Part shown: piece by piece, positions 24,796-34,400 of the stretch
Layout of the letters: each line of letters opens with the position of its first letter
How positions within the stretch are numbered: position 1 is the stretch's first letter
DNA from: CBDDHT01 sp965228615
Lineage (GTDB): Bacteria > Pseudomonadota > Alphaproteobacteria > Rhizobiales > Methyloligellaceae
Assembly: GCA_965228615.1 (NCBI GenBank)
Contig: CBDDHT010000003.1
Location: 1,054,001 to 1,118,000, forward strand
Reading direction: 5' to 3'
DNA: 64,000 nucleotides
The notes under the pieces: generated by a model
What the model was told of the DNA's origin: nothing
Database searches by the model: none
The model's input: only the letters and a program-made list of their open reading frames with translations
Made by a program: the position numbers and the translations under genes

Positions 24796-27700
24796 CTAAC
24801 GGAGTTGCGGTCTGGGTTGCGCCCGGCGGAGCGCACACAGGCTTGAGCCAACCTGTTTGATCTGCCAGCCCTGGCGCACAAGAGCCTTGGCTTTCTCACG
24901 GCTGACCTTTACCGATCCGGCAGGACAGGCTGCCTGAGGCCGCTTGCGCGGCGCACAGGTCCGGCCATTCCAGACGGGCCTGTTTGACGGACAGACGCAT
25001 TTGCCTTGCTTGAGGACGCGACCGCCGGTGCAGGTCGGTGTCGGTTTCACGCAGGCCCGCTTCTGCGCATTCCATCGGGTCCCGCCGGTACAGGCGACGC
25101 AGCGCTGCCCTGTCCAATGCGGCTTATTTGCGGGGCAAACGCAAGTGTTCTTGCGCGGGCTCCAGATTCGACCGCTGGTGCAGGTCGGTGTCGGTTTCAT
25201 GCAGGCGCGTTTCTGCGCATTCCATCGGGTCCCGCCAGTGCAGGCGACACATCTCTGCCCTGTCCAATGCGGCTTGTTTGCGGGGCAAACGCAAGTGTTC
25301 TTGCGCGGGCTCCAGATTCGACCGCTGGTGCAGGTCGGTATCGGTTTGACGCAGGCGCGTTTCTGCGCATTCCATCGGGTCCCGCCGGTGCAGGCGACAC
25401 ATCTCTGCCCTGTCCAATGCGGCTTATTTGCGGGGCAAACGCAAGTGTTCTTGCGCGGGCTCCAGATTCGACCGCTGGTGCAGGTCGGTGTCGGTTTGAC
25501 GCAGGCGCGTTTCTGCGCACTCCATCGGGTCCCGCCGGTGCAGGCGATACATCTCTGCCCTGTCCAATGCGGTCGACTGCTCGGACAGACGCACTGACCT
25601 TGATCGTTGCGCGTACGCCCGCCTGTGCAGGTCGGCGTAACCGGCGGGGTTGTTCTTCGCTGTGCACACCAAATCGTGCGCCCGCTTCGCGTCACCCGTT
25701 TGACCTGCCAACCTCTCCTCGACAGGATCTTGGCTCTCTCCCGGCTCATCTCGGTCCAGCCCACCTCGCAACGGGGCGCTGGTGCGACGACGGGCGGCAA
25801 ATCAGGAACCTGGATCTCCACGTCCGTGCACGCCCGGTCATTGTCGGCACGGGCATCGCCATTGGCCCATCCGCCAAACAGCCGGCGCATGAGCGCGTTG
25901 TCGATCCGTCCCGTTACAGGCAGGCCGACACGCTTCTGATAGTCGCGAACAGCATTGCGCGTTCGGGCACCCGCTTTGCCATCCGGCGCACCTGCTGGAA
26001 ATCCGCTCTGACTGAGCGCGCGTTGTACGGCACGCACCCTTGCGGTCGCAGACCAATCGATGGTGGCGCAGTTGCGGAGCGTACCCTTGGCATTGCGACT
26101 TGTCGTGAATGTGAGGGACAGCGTATTGGACTCGCCTGGTGCGAGCTGGGTCGCAGGATGGTTACAGCGAACCCGCCCGCGCAACGAGCGGCAGACCCAA
26201 GGTGCAGGTCCTGACTGTGCCAGTCGGGCACCCGCAGGCGTAAGAATGTCCGTGATCTGCAGCGGGCCCAAGAAGGTTCCTTTACCACTATTGACCAACA
26301 CGGCAGCGAAACTACAGGGCTTGCCCGCAATGCAGCTCTCCTGAGTCGGAACCTTGGTGATGCCGAGATCGGGAGCGGCCTGAGACGGTAAGGGCTGCTC
26401 CGGTGTTACCGGCAGCTTCTTGGCACACGTGATACTCCGAGCACCTCGCCTCACCTGCTTTGTCTTCCAGCCCTGGGATACCAGCTGCTTGGCGCGCGGC
26501 CGGGTGACCGTGATCCAGCCTGCATCGCAGACGGGCAGATTCGTTTCAAAGAGTGGCGTCACGATACACTTGCGGTCGTTGTCGGGATTTCGGTCGCCAG
26601 CAATCGCTGCGATACCGTCAAACAAGGCACGCCAAAGATCTTCGTTGATCGCCCCGGTTGGCGTGAGACCGTTTGCGGCCTGGTAGGCGCGGATGGCACG
26701 CCGTTCCGCCGTCCCGATTGTACCGTCGATGTCCCGCTCACCGAGATAACCCTCCATTGCCAGCGCGCGTTCGACCCAAAGATGGCGATTTCGCTCATCG
26801 CTGGGATAGAGACCGGGCCATCTGAGCCATGCACAGTTCCGTGCACCACCAGCTGCGCGGTTTTCCATCAGATCGCCAACATTCTCGCCAAGACGAATTG
26901 TCAGCGTCAGCGTAACGCTTTCCCGTGGTCTGAGCGTCACCACATCGTGCCTGCAATCGGCGGCACCCGAGTAATCCACACAATTCCACTCGGCAGATGC
27001 CCGCACGAATCTGTCGAAGACGTAACCGGGATAGGTGTCGTTCAGAAATAGCGGACCGCGATAGGTACCGGGGCCCTGATTGACCACGGTGATCGTATAG
27101 GTGCAGTTCCCGCCCGGTGAACAGTTGGCCGGGCCTCTCTTCTTGACCACCAGATCGATCGGCGACTCCGTCGGGCTGGACGGATCCAGGATATCGATAA
27201 TGCCGGAGCTGACATCCGTGCTCGGAATCGGATCCCGTTTTTTCTCATCGGGCCACACGATCTGCATATCGTGCTGGACGGTCGAACCTTTAAAATCCTT
27301 TGGAATTGGCAACGTCAGAAGCATCACCTCCGAATTGCCCGGCGCGAGGCGGAGCGACCGTGGCTGACACTGATAGGTATTGCCGCTGACTTTACAGGAC
27401 CAGCCACCCTTTGCGCCGTCGACGGACTGGATGGGAAGGGCCGGCGTTAGCGAGCCACGGACGCCAATAGCACCTGAGAACGGCTTCTCGCCGCCGTTCC
27501 TTACTCTGAACCCGGCCTGGCACAGTGCGCCACGCTCGCACTCCGTGAAGTGCTCGATAATGAGGTCGAAGAATATCGCGATTAAACCGATCGACGTCTC
27601 CGAACAGGCACTATCATTCGCTGCAAGGTCGTCATTGGCATGCCCCATCTCGGGCCATGCCAGTCCCGCACAATTGCGAACCTGGTCCTGCTCATAGGGG

Positions 27701-30700
27701 TCCGGCACACGCCAGGTGATACGTACCGTCTGCGATGCACCCGCCGCCAGAGTGGCACCGGGATGCCGACAGGTCACGCCAGCAGGATGGGGGGTGCAAA
27801 CCCAACCGTCGCCCTCAAAACCGACAAGGTCGGGCACAGGAAGGATGAGAGCCGATCCCGGCTCCGGCGTACTCAAGGCTTCGGTGAAGACGAGATCGCC
27901 CGCATACGGGTCGGTCCCATGATTGGTCACCGTGACGTCAAACGTACATTCGCTTCCGACTGCACAATAAGCAGGTCCGGATTTCTCGAGCGCAATGTCG
28001 AACGCCGGGAGTGCGATTCCGGTTTCCGAACATCCACTGTCGTTCGTCGCGTCCTCGTCATTCTCATGGCCCATTTCGAGCCAGGCCAGACCCGCACAAT
28101 TCCGAATCTGATCGCGGGCATAGTCGGCCGGTACCTGCCAGGTGATACGCACCGATTGCGATGCGCCGGCGGCCAGATTGACATCGGCAAAACGGCAAGT
28201 CGCACCGGCAGGATGCGCCGTGCAAATCCAGCCGGCGCCCTCAAATCCGACCAGGGTCGGTACGGGGACGATGACAGCCGATCCAGGCTCGGGCGTACTC
28301 AGGGCGTCGGAAAAAACCAGATCGCCTTCATAAGGCTCCGCGCCACGATTGGTGACCGTTACCTCGAAGGTGCATTCGCCACCGCGTTCGCATTCCGCAG
28401 GGCCGGATTTCCCGATCCCGAGATCAAAGGCGTGTGCCGGCGCGACAGGCGGTCCGACGATCCGTGTCGATGCACAGTCACGGTCGTTTCCTGGGAAGCC
28501 GTCGCCTACCATGCCGGACGAACCAGGGAAGAGCATTTCAAGCAAAAGTTCGTCGAGTCCACCGGCAGGCAGACCGACAGCGGCGCGATAGTCATCGATA
28601 GCGGTCTGCGCCGCGGCGTCCAAGACGCCGTCAACCAGACCGGGATCATAACCGAGCAGCAACAATGCAGCCTCGACCGCCCGGATCTGGGCGGCGCCAT
28701 CAAGGGCACGCGGCCAAACGATAAAGACGCAATTCCAGACCTCGGTGACATCCGCCGCGATATCGCCGGGCAGACGGACCGTGAGCGTCAGACTAACGCT
28801 TTGTCCGGAGGTCAGCGTGGTTGGCTCATAGCGGCAGCCAATGCCGCCGGGCGGTCGCTGCTCGCAGGTCCAACCTGCCGAAGCCGATACGTATGTGGCG
28901 TCAGCCGGCGGCGTGTCCAGCAAATAGAGCGGTCCGGCATAGGTTCCGCCGCCATTGTTGGTCACGGCAATGGTGTAGGTGCATTCGCCGCCACGTTCGC
29001 ATTCTGCTGGCGCCGTCTTGGTGACCGCGAGTTCGGGCCATGCTTCGCCGGCCGGAGGCGGCGGAAGAATTGGATAATCGCCCTCGGGCACTGGCCAGGG
29101 CCATGCCTCTTCCCAAGGCCCTTCCCATGGGCCTTCGGCGGGTTGAATCTCCGGACTCGAAACCGGTTGATAGACCTCTACATCGCCAATCTTGGTGGCG
29201 TCGCCCGCGTTCCGATCCTGATCCGGGCCAGCCGCGACCATATAGGATGACTGAGGCGTCTCGGGCGGCGTTGCATAACCGGTGGCCGGATAAGGCTGCC
29301 GCGCGGCAGCCGGCGCGAGTTCATCGACACGCAATATGTTCGTGCCCTGGATGCCGTGAACGGCCAGCCCATGGGAATGCGATCGCGATTGCGGATCGAA
29401 GCAAGTGCCAGCCTCCGAGCAGAGACTGTCACCTGTCATCCAAGCGAACTGATCTTGCTGGCCAAGATCGACTTCCCCGGTGTCGTTGTAGCCCGGGCCA
29501 AAATCGACACCGCCCGCGCCGTTTGCGCGAATGAACGGCTGACCAAGGGTTTTACGGTCGGCGTAGCCCACGTCGAGACGCCCGAATAGCTGCCATACAC
29601 CCTGTGCATCGCGCTCATAGCGGATCACACGCGCTTCGTGGGGATACGCAAAGGGCGCGGCTGCTTCGAGACCGAGGTTCCTGACCGTGCCCCGTTCGGC
29701 CACAAGCATGACAGCCTGGGTCTCGCTTTTCGGGAAGGCTATGTCCGAGACACCATGGCTCGGACCGCGGCTTGCGACCGCGGCCGGATCCGTGAAGAAT
29801 TCGGGAAGCAGGAATTCGCGCCGCACATCGCTCGAGTCGAATGCGCCGTCTGCGGCAATGCCAACAGACCAGACCGAGACCCGTCGCTCATCGCCTGCGG
29901 TGAACCATGCCGGATCGCCAAACCCGTTCGAGCCCCAGACAGAGTAGTAAAGACGCACTGCGTTGGTAGAGGCGTCGCGTCGTACAGCAAGACCCCATAC
30001 ACGTCGGCGAAAATCAGCGAAATTCCAGCAGGACGCGTGATTTGAGAAGGTGCCGGCCGGACAGTCCGCAAGGCGCGCGGACGAGGTCGGGTCGAAGGAG
30101 ATGGCTCCCAGACTCTGTGTCCCGCCGGTTTGAGCGTCGACAAATCTGCTACGGCCCTGCGTCCCATGGTCGTAACGTCCGAGATCCTGCCCGTCCGATG
30201 CACTCAATCTGTGGATCATGCCCGTCTCGAGATCCGACACATAGAGCTGTCGGTTGTGATGGTCATAAGCGATGTTGCCGAGCGCCGCGCCGGTATTGGC
30301 TCGTCCATCGAGCGTGATGTCTGCGAAGAGTTCAGGACGATAATCGTTGTCTGCCGACAGGCGCCAGACGCTGCCGGGGCCACCTTCCGAACCCCACATG
30401 CCTGCCATCCAATCCCGACCGTCATTCGTTCTGTGAAGGCCAAAGGCAGAAGTCGCCGTCAAGTAGATATTTGGTGCCTCGGCGTCATCGAATGCGATAC
30501 CAAACACCTGGCCAACATCTTGCGCCATGACGCTCACACGGCCAACAAGACCGGATAAGCGCTGGCCGCTCGGTATCGTGCCGGGCTGGCGAATATCGAT
30601 CGAGCGCCCGACGATGCCCGATGGATCAATGACTGCTCGGCCGGCTCGTTCAACAGTTCCGGAGAACTGTGAAACAAAGGCTTCGCCAGGTCGAAACGCG

Positions 30701-30828
30701 TCCTGGGCCTGGGCGGCCACAGCCGCCAAGAGGAACAAGAAGCCTGCGACCAGTGCAGTAAGGGCGCAGGGGTACGGCAGCTCTACCCGACCGTCCGCCG
30801 GGGAGCGGGACATCAACTGAGTGCTCAT
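24796..30828 (-). CDS. Giant secreted multidomain protein: DUF11-like repeats, peptidoglycan-binding modules, Cys-rich C-terminus
   Basis: 2010 residues. A signal peptide ends near residue 42 (AAVAAQAQ). Residues about 45-580 form a Gly/Asp-rich, probably propeller-like domain. Six DUF11-like beta modules follow (starting near residues 600, 800, 945, 1090, 1220 and 1490); most open with a K-GPA-C-GG-CTYTITVTN pattern. Three peptidoglycan-binding type 1 modules are interspersed (near 713, 1345 and 1600; for example AIRAYQAANGLTPTG). A 38-residue Cys-framed motif (C..GW..V.R..AK.L...GW) occurs three times. The C-terminus is a tandem Cys-rich repeat array. This suggests an extracellular or cell-wall-associated adhesin or matrix protein. 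Its job is unknown; the partner gene follows directly. Confidence 0.8.
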   Translation of the reverse strand: MSTQLMSRSPADGRVELPYPCALTALVAGFLFLLAAVAAQAQDAFRPGEAFVSQFSGTVERAGRAVIDPSGIVGRSIDIRQPGTIPSGQRLSGLVGRVSVMAQDVGQVFGIAFDDAEAPNIYLTATSAFGLHRTNDGRDWMAGMWGSEGGPGSVWRLSADNDYRPELFADITLDGRANTGAALGNIAYDHHNRQLYVSDLETGMIHRLSASDGQDLGRYDHGTQGRSRFVDAQTGGTQSLGAISFDPTSSARLADCPAGTFSNHASCWNFADFRRRVWGLAVRRDASTNAVRLYYSVWGSNGFGDPAWFTAGDERRVSVWSVGIAADGAFDSSDVRREFLLPEFFTDPAAVASRGPSHGVSDIAFPKSETQAVMLVAERGTVRNLGLEAAAPFAYPHEARVIRYERDAQGVWQLFGRLDVGYADRKTLGQPFIRANGAGGVDFGPGYNDTGEVDLGQQDQFAWMTGDSLCSEAGTCFDPQSRSHSHGLAVHGIQGTNILRVDELAPAAARQPYPATGYATPPETPQSSYMVAAGPDQDRNAGDATKIGDVEVYQPVSSPEIQPAEGPWEGPWEEAWPWPVPEGDYPILPPPPAGEAWPELAVTKTAPAECERGGECTYTIAVTNNGGGTYAGPLYLLDTPPADATYVSASAGWTCEQRPPGGIGCRYEPTTLTSGQSVSLTLTVRLPGDIAADVTEVWNCVFIVWPRALDGAAQIRAVEAALLLLGYDPGLVDGVLDAAAQTAIDDYRAAVGLPAGGLDELLLEMLFPGSSGMVGDGFPGNDRDCASTRIVGPPVAPAHAFDLGIGKSGPAECERGGECTFEVTVTNRGAEPYEGDLVFSDALSTPEPGSAVIVPVPTLVGFEGAGWICTAHPAGATCRFADVNLAAGASQSVRITWQVPADYARDQIRNCAGLAWLEMGHENDEDATNDSGCSETGIALPAFDIALEKSGPAYCAVGSECTFDVTVTNHGTDPYAGDLVFTEALSTPEPGSALILPVPDLVGFEGDGWVCTPHPAGVTCRHPGATLAAGASQTVRITWRVPDPYEQDQVRNCAGLAWPEMGHANDDLAANDSACSETSIGLIAIFFDLIIEHFTECERGALCQAGFRVRNGGEKPFSGAIGVRGSLTPALPIQSVDGAKGGWSCKVSGNTYQCQPRSLRLAPGNSEVMLLTLPIPKDFKGSTVQHDMQIVWPDEKKRDPIPSTDVSSGIIDILDPSSPTESPIDLVVKKRGPANCSPGGNCTYTITVVNQGPGTYRGPLFLNDTYPGYVFDRFVRASAEWNCVDYSGAADCRHDVVTLRPRESVTLTLTIRLGENVGDLMENRAAGGARNCAWLRWPGLYPSDERNRHLWVERALAMEGYLGERDIDGTIGTAERRAIRAYQAANGLTPTGAINEDLWRALFDGIAAIAGDRNPDNDRKCIVTPLFETNLPVCDAGWITVTRPRAKQLVSQGWKTKQVRRGARSITCAKKLPVTPEQPLPSQAAPDLGITKVPTQESCIAGKPCSFAAVLVNSGKGTFLGPLQITDILTPAGARLAQSGPAPWVCRSLRGRVRCNHPATQLAPGESNTLSLTFTTSRNAKGTLRNCATIDWSATARVRAVQRALSQSGFPAGAPDGKAGARTRNAVRDYQKRVGLPVTGRIDNALMRRLFGGWANGDARADNDRACTDVEIQVPDLPPVVAPAPRCEVGWTEMSRERAKILSRRGWQVKRVTRSGRTIWCAQRRTTPPVTPTCTGGRTRNDQGQCVCPSSRPHWTGQRCIACTGGTRWSAQKRACVKPTPTCTSGRIWSPRKNTCVCPANKPHWTGQRCVACTGGTRWNAQKRACVKPIPTCTSGRIWSPRKNTCVCPANKPHWTGQRCVACTGGTRWNAQKRACMKPTPTCTSGRIWSPRKNTCVCPANKPHWTGQRCVACTGGTRWNAQKRACVKPTPTCTGGRVLKQGKCVCPSNRPVWNGRTCAPRKRPQAACPAGSVKVSREKAKALVRQGWQIKQVGSSLCALRRAQPRPQLR
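24990..25610. repeat. Tandem 150-bp coding repeats, about four copies
   Basis: Near-identical 150-bp units lie inside the giant gene; for example GCAAGTGTTC recurs at 25141, 25291 and 25441. Each encodes 50 residues with eight or so cysteine/tryptophan landmarks (CVCPANKPHWTGQRCVACTG). Differences between units are only a few bases, so copy number has probably changed recently and may vary between strains. Confidence 0.9.
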
Positions 30829-31173
30829 TGTGTCTCTTTTTTTCGCTGAGGGCTCTTCACCACACGTGGAGCCGTTTCCGCTTGATGCCGACGCTAGTCA
30901 GACGTCGCCATATCGGCATTGATCTCGCTCAGTCCGGTACACATTTTTTGTATGCAGCGGAAATCCAGCAGCGCTTCCCTCGCCGCATATTCGTGCCTGC
31001 GACACCGGACCAACCGGTCGCGAGTCGAAATAGGTCCGCCGTATCAACAATTTAGATATTAGATGCACTGTCACCGGCAAAATAAATGACCGCTGATGAC
31101 ACAGATCATCGCTTTTTCATCCTCGATATGCATTGCTCAAGAAAGTGGAATTTCGGCCCGCGGAAGAGGAACG
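30829..31173. promoter_or_regulatory. Divergent intergenic region upstream of the giant gene
   Basis: 345 bases without a supported gene. It must carry the promoter of the leftward giant gene and the rightward small Cys-rich gene. Nothing else recognised apart from an AT-rich stretch near 31040-31090. Confidence 0.45.
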
Positions 31174-31530
31174 ATGCAGAAGTTTGTTCGGGTAGCCACG
31201 ATCCTCATGGTAGCGGCGGTTTGTGCCGCTCCGGCACATGCTCTTCCTCTCACCAACGAGCAAGGGACGATCATCGACAAATACGCACCGGGCCTTGTCA
31301 TCACCATCGATACGGCACGCCAGAACCAAACCTCCGAACAGGGCGAGAGGCCATGTACACCGCGTTACCGCAGGGTCTGCGAACCGGTCTACAAGTGGAA
31401 ATGCCGGCAGCCGATGTACAGCCAATGCCGGCGCACCGTGGTGGGTGAGCGGTGCCGCAATGTCCAGGTTGGGACGATTTGCGATACGTTCGAGCAACGC
31501 GATCGGCGCAGTCCGGTGCGCCCGCGATGA
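31174..31530 (+). CDS. Small secreted cysteine-rich protein
   Basis: 118 residues with a clear signal peptide (residues 1-24, ending CAAPAHA). The mature part has a basic stretch with seven regularly spaced cysteines (CTPRYRRVCEPVYKWKCRQP and onward to CRNVQVGTICD), probably all disulfide-bonded. ATG 31174 has GAGGA close upstream; the in-frame extension to 31096 lacks signal-peptide logic. It is divergent from the giant protein, which also has Cys-rich repeats. No family recognised. Confidence 0.6.
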   Translation: MQKFVRVATILMVAAVCAAPAHALPLTNEQGTIIDKYAPGLVITIDTARQNQTSEQGERPCTPRYRRVCEPVYKWKCRQPMYSQCRRTVVGERCRNVQVGTICDTFEQRDRRSPVRPR

Positions 31531-31558
31531 GTCACTAAACCGCGTTTTGAATTACGCT

Positions 31559-32167
31559 TCAGGTTGCAATGACGACCTGCCCATTGCATCCGTCGGTTGA
31601 AGGCCGCACATCATCTGACCGATCGGGAAGTGTCGCCTTCAGCCAGCGGTCCACCGCCTGGTCACCCAGATCGAAAATTTCACCGGCGGCGCCACAGAAT
31701 TCATTCCAGGAGTCGACCCTGCCGGAGCTTAACCCCACCAACACGGGAATGCCCTGCTCAACAGCGCTGACAATCGGGGTCCGCAAGCCGCGTCCTTCCG
31801 ATTCCTGCTTGCCGAACTTATTGAGGATCAGTATGTCGGCTCCGTCCTGCAATGACGCTTCGACTCTTTCGGCGATCGTATCGAGCGCACCATCGTCGAG
31901 ACGGCAGGCGTCCGATCCGGCCCCCAGGTTCTGCGACATCGGATAGATTGTCGATGTTGCAAGGTCTTCAAGAAACATATCGCAGCGATCTTCGTCCCCT
32001 GACGGCAGTTGCGTCCGAATCGCACCCGCCAAGCGGTACCCTTGCCGTTTCAAGCGGTCCGCAATTTTTAACAGTGCCTGATCGATCTTGGCTCCATCAT
32101 CATGCTTCAGGGCGGCAATCAGAAGCGGATCGGCCGACCCGTATTCCGAAGCATTTGCATTCATCAT
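31559..32167 (-). CDS. DUF2478 family protein
   Basis: 202 residues. Features shared with DUF2478 proteins are a long helix then GYRLAGAIRTQL, the middle ACRLDDGALDTIAERVEASL, GADILILNKFGKQESEGRGL and PVLVGLSSGRVDSWNEFCG. The NKFGKQE segment resembles a nucleotide-base-binding motif, and these proteins are thought to be NTP-binding and linked to molybdenum transport or nitrogenase regions; that function is not established. It ends a leftward group with the VOC protein and the double racemase, separated by 184 bases from the former. Start ATG 32167 is one of two adjacent ATGs. Confidence 0.75.
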   Translation of the reverse strand: MMNANASEYGSADPLLIAALKHDDGAKIDQALLKIADRLKRQGYRLAGAIRTQLPSGDEDRCDMFLEDLATSTIYPMSQNLGAGSDACRLDDGALDTIAERVEASLQDGADILILNKFGKQESEGRGLRTPIVSAVEQGIPVLVGLSSGRVDSWNEFCGAAGEIFDLGDQAVDRWLKATLPDRSDDVRPSTDGCNGQVVIAT

Positions 32168-32351
32168 TGTTCCCGGTCCTCAGGCCAATAGGTTTCCTCT
32201 TGCGAGACATGCATCGCGGCCGGAAAAAATTTAGTTCCTGATCAGAGGGCACACGTTGATTAATCACAAACAAACTGACAGAGCGGAAGGCGTGGTCGTA
32301 AACGGTGAGAGATCCATGCCTTGGCAACCGTGTCTGTCCAACACACGAGAT

Positions 32352-32837
32352 CTACCCGTCGCTGTTTGCATCACGTCCGTCGATGCGCAGGTAATCTTCG
32401 GGCGCACCGAAGGTCTCACCCTCCTTAAGCAATCCTGCACCAGGGATGTGATTGACTTCCAATCTGATGCCATCGGGATCTTCAAACAGCACATAGTAAT
32501 AGCCCGCCGCCCAGTCGCCCGTTACGGGGCCGCGAACAATCGTCGCGCCGAGCCGGGCAACCAGATCGGCGGTCTTGTCGACATCCTCCGGCGTGCGCGC
32601 ACGCAGGCAGACATGGTGCAGACCGACGCGATATTGCTGAAATCGCTCGTCTTCAAATTCCGGATCGCATTTGCGCACCCCAATCGCGGTACGTGCCCCC
32701 ACATGGTAGCAGAATTCGGGACCGTCGAGCACACAGCTCATACCGAATTCCGGTAGCAGCGCCGAGTAGAACGCGCGGGCCTTGTCGAACTGACTGACTG
32801 TCAGGATGACATGGGCCATACCGTTGATGCCGATCAT
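32352..32837 (-). CDS. VOC-family (glyoxalase/bleomycin-resistance fold) protein
   Basis: 161 residues with a single vicinal-oxygen-chelate module: GMAHVILTVSQFDKARAFYS at the N-terminus (His metal ligand), VGLHHVCLRARTPEDVDKT in the middle (second His) and the closing YYYVLFEDPDGIRLEVNHIP (Glu ligand). The three ligands are all present, so a metal-dependent lyase, dioxygenase or isomerase activity is possible. Start ATG 32837 with AAGGAG 8 bases upstream is better than GTG 32846. It follows the racemase gene by 105 bases on the same strand. Substrate unknown. Confidence 0.8.
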   Translation of the reverse strand: MIGINGMAHVILTVSQFDKARAFYSALLPEFGMSCVLDGPEFCYHVGARTAIGVRKCDPEFEDERFQQYRVGLHHVCLRARTPEDVDKTADLVARLGATIVRGPVTGDWAAGYYYVLFEDPDGIRLEVNHIPGAGLLKEGETFGAPEDYLRIDGRDANSDG

Positions 32838-32942
32838 GTCTGGCACTCCTTCCGATGGTGATCGTTGTATGGGTAATGAGCCTGCGGCAAGAACCGGTTC
32901 TGGGAAAGCAAATGACGTTTTCTATGCGTCCCGGGCAACGAA

Positions 32943-34400
32943 TCACCCCGGTTCCAGAACGTCATATTGTGCCAGACCCACACAACGTCGCGCCAGAATT
33001 TCCGTTGGGTCGAGAACCGCGATTGATCGGTCTCCCACCGAATAATCGTCTGTCGACTGAAGCAGTAGCGGCAATTCCGTGCATCCGAGGATCACAGCGT
33101 CCGCGCCTTTGCCGACAATATGTTCAACTGCCGCCAGAAGATCGTCGACGCAAACGCCAGTCGTAAAACCTGCCTTGACGCCGCTGTCGCCGTATATGGC
33201 GGTCATCACCCTGTCCTGAAACTCAGCGTCGGGAATCAGCACTTCCAGATCCATGGCCTCCAGGACATCGTGATAGACTCGGCTCTCCACGGTCCCGGTC
33301 GTTGCCAGAATTCCGATTTTGCGGCAGCGCGGGTGACTGTCGCGGATCGCACATGCGGTTTCATAGATCATGTGCACGACCGGTATCGAGACATATCGCT
33401 GGATACGTTCGACGTACGCATGGGCCGTGTTGCAGGGGATCGCAATCATTGCGGCGTTGTCGGCCTCAAGCCGTTTGCAGGCGGCAAGAAGCGGGATTGT
33501 GGGGTCCGGTCCGTCGCCAAGCAGGTTTTCCGTGCGGTCGGGAATTTTGGGATTGTGTTCCACAACCATTTTTATGTGGTCCTGATCCTTCTTGGCTTCC
33601 GTCTGGCGGATCACCTTGTCCATGAAATCGACGGTCGCCAACGGACCGACGCCACCGATTATTCCGACCTTGTATTCCGGGATCTGTTCCGCGACTTCCA
33701 CTCTCAAGGCATGCTCGGCATAGACCTGGTTGCAGTCGATGATGGAGACACCTTCGGGAACCGTGAGCGCGTCCTGAACGAGCGGGAGTTCGGTGAGGCC
33801 CGGAACGATGATCTCCGCTCCCTGGCCCACGAGATCATTGCAGGCACGCTGGAAGTGATCGACAGGTTCGCCGCTCAAATTGCCTGCTTTGATACCGCGG
33901 GAGCCATAGACCGCCTCGCGCAGCCCCGGTTCCTGAATTTCATGGCTCGGATACAGAATCTCACAGCCTTCGAAACCCGGGCTGGATTCAAACAGCCCAC
34001 TGTTGCGGACATGGTTCGATGAAATAACGCCGAGCTTGCGCACGGAAGGATGGTTGGCGGAAATATAGGTGCTCAGGGCACCCATCATATCCACTATCTG
34101 GGTTTTCAGTTCCGGGGCTATTTCATGAAGAAAAGTGTGGCTGATGAAACATGGCAGCATCACCGTATCGACCATGCGCGCTTCCAACTCGCGGACCACT
34201 CTGTAGACGTAGAGTTTTCTCTCGGTCAGCGTCTCATCCAGGCTACGGTCATCGAACGGCTCCTGTTCAAAAAGAACATCGAACTTCTGGTTTGTGCCCT
34301 GCTTTGACGATGTTTTGACAATCTTGAACAGGATATCGGCCCCGGCCAGAGCGCCGAGACCACCGATAATACCGAGCCTTTTCGAACCCGTAGTGCTCAT
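32943..34400 (-). CDS. Tandem-domain aspartate/glutamate racemase-family protein
   Basis: 485 residues built from two copies of the cofactor-independent Asp/Glu racemase fold. Domain 1 begins KRLGIIGGLGALAG (about 8-230); domain 2 begins YKVGIIGGVGPLAT (about 243-480). Domain 2 has both catalytic cysteines, Cys323 in IPCNTAH and Cys440 in LGCTELPLL. Domain 1 keeps Cys84 in LPCFISH but has Gly201 where the second Cys belongs (VPGLTELPL), so it is probably inactive or altered. Racemases normally act as dimers of single domains of about 240 residues. The ATG at 34400 overlaps the stop of a small upstream frame, suggesting translational coupling. Substrate unknown. Confidence 0.88.
   Translation of the reverse strand: MSTTGSKRLGIIGGLGALAGADILFKIVKTSSKQGTNQKFDVLFEQEPFDDRSLDETLTERKLYVYRVVRELEARMVDTVMLPCFISHTFLHEIAPELKTQIVDMMGALSTYISANHPSVRKLGVISSNHVRNSGLFESSPGFEGCEILYPSHEIQEPGLREAVYGSRGIKAGNLSGEPVDHFQRACNDLVGQGAEIIVPGLTELPLVQDALTVPEGVSIIDCNQVYAEHALRVEVAEQIPEYKVGIIGGVGPLATVDFMDKVIRQTEAKKDQDHIKMVVEHNPKIPDRTENLLGDGPDPTIPLLAACKRLEADNAAMIAIPCNTAHAYVERIQRYVSIPVVHMIYETACAIRDSHPRCRKIGILATTGTVESRVYHDVLEAMDLEVLIPDAEFQDRVMTAIYGDSGVKAGFTTGVCVDDLLAAVEHIVGKGADAVILGCTELPLLLQSTDDYSVGDRSIAVLDPTEILARRCVGLAQYDVLEPG

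Noticed and set aside
24990..25610. Possible CRISPR array
   Set aside because: Units are 150 bp, contiguous without unique spacers, in frame inside a coding gene.
25006..26214. 402-codon plus-strand frame with periodic sequence
   Set aside because: Its periodicity is the reverse complement of the 150-bp Cys-rich repeats of the sense gene.
27640..29250. 536-codon plus-strand frame
   Set aside because: Antisense to the giant DUF11 gene; no domain, repeats simply mirror the sense repeats.
33120..34022. 300-codon plus-strand frame
   Set aside because: Antisense to the double racemase; no motif.
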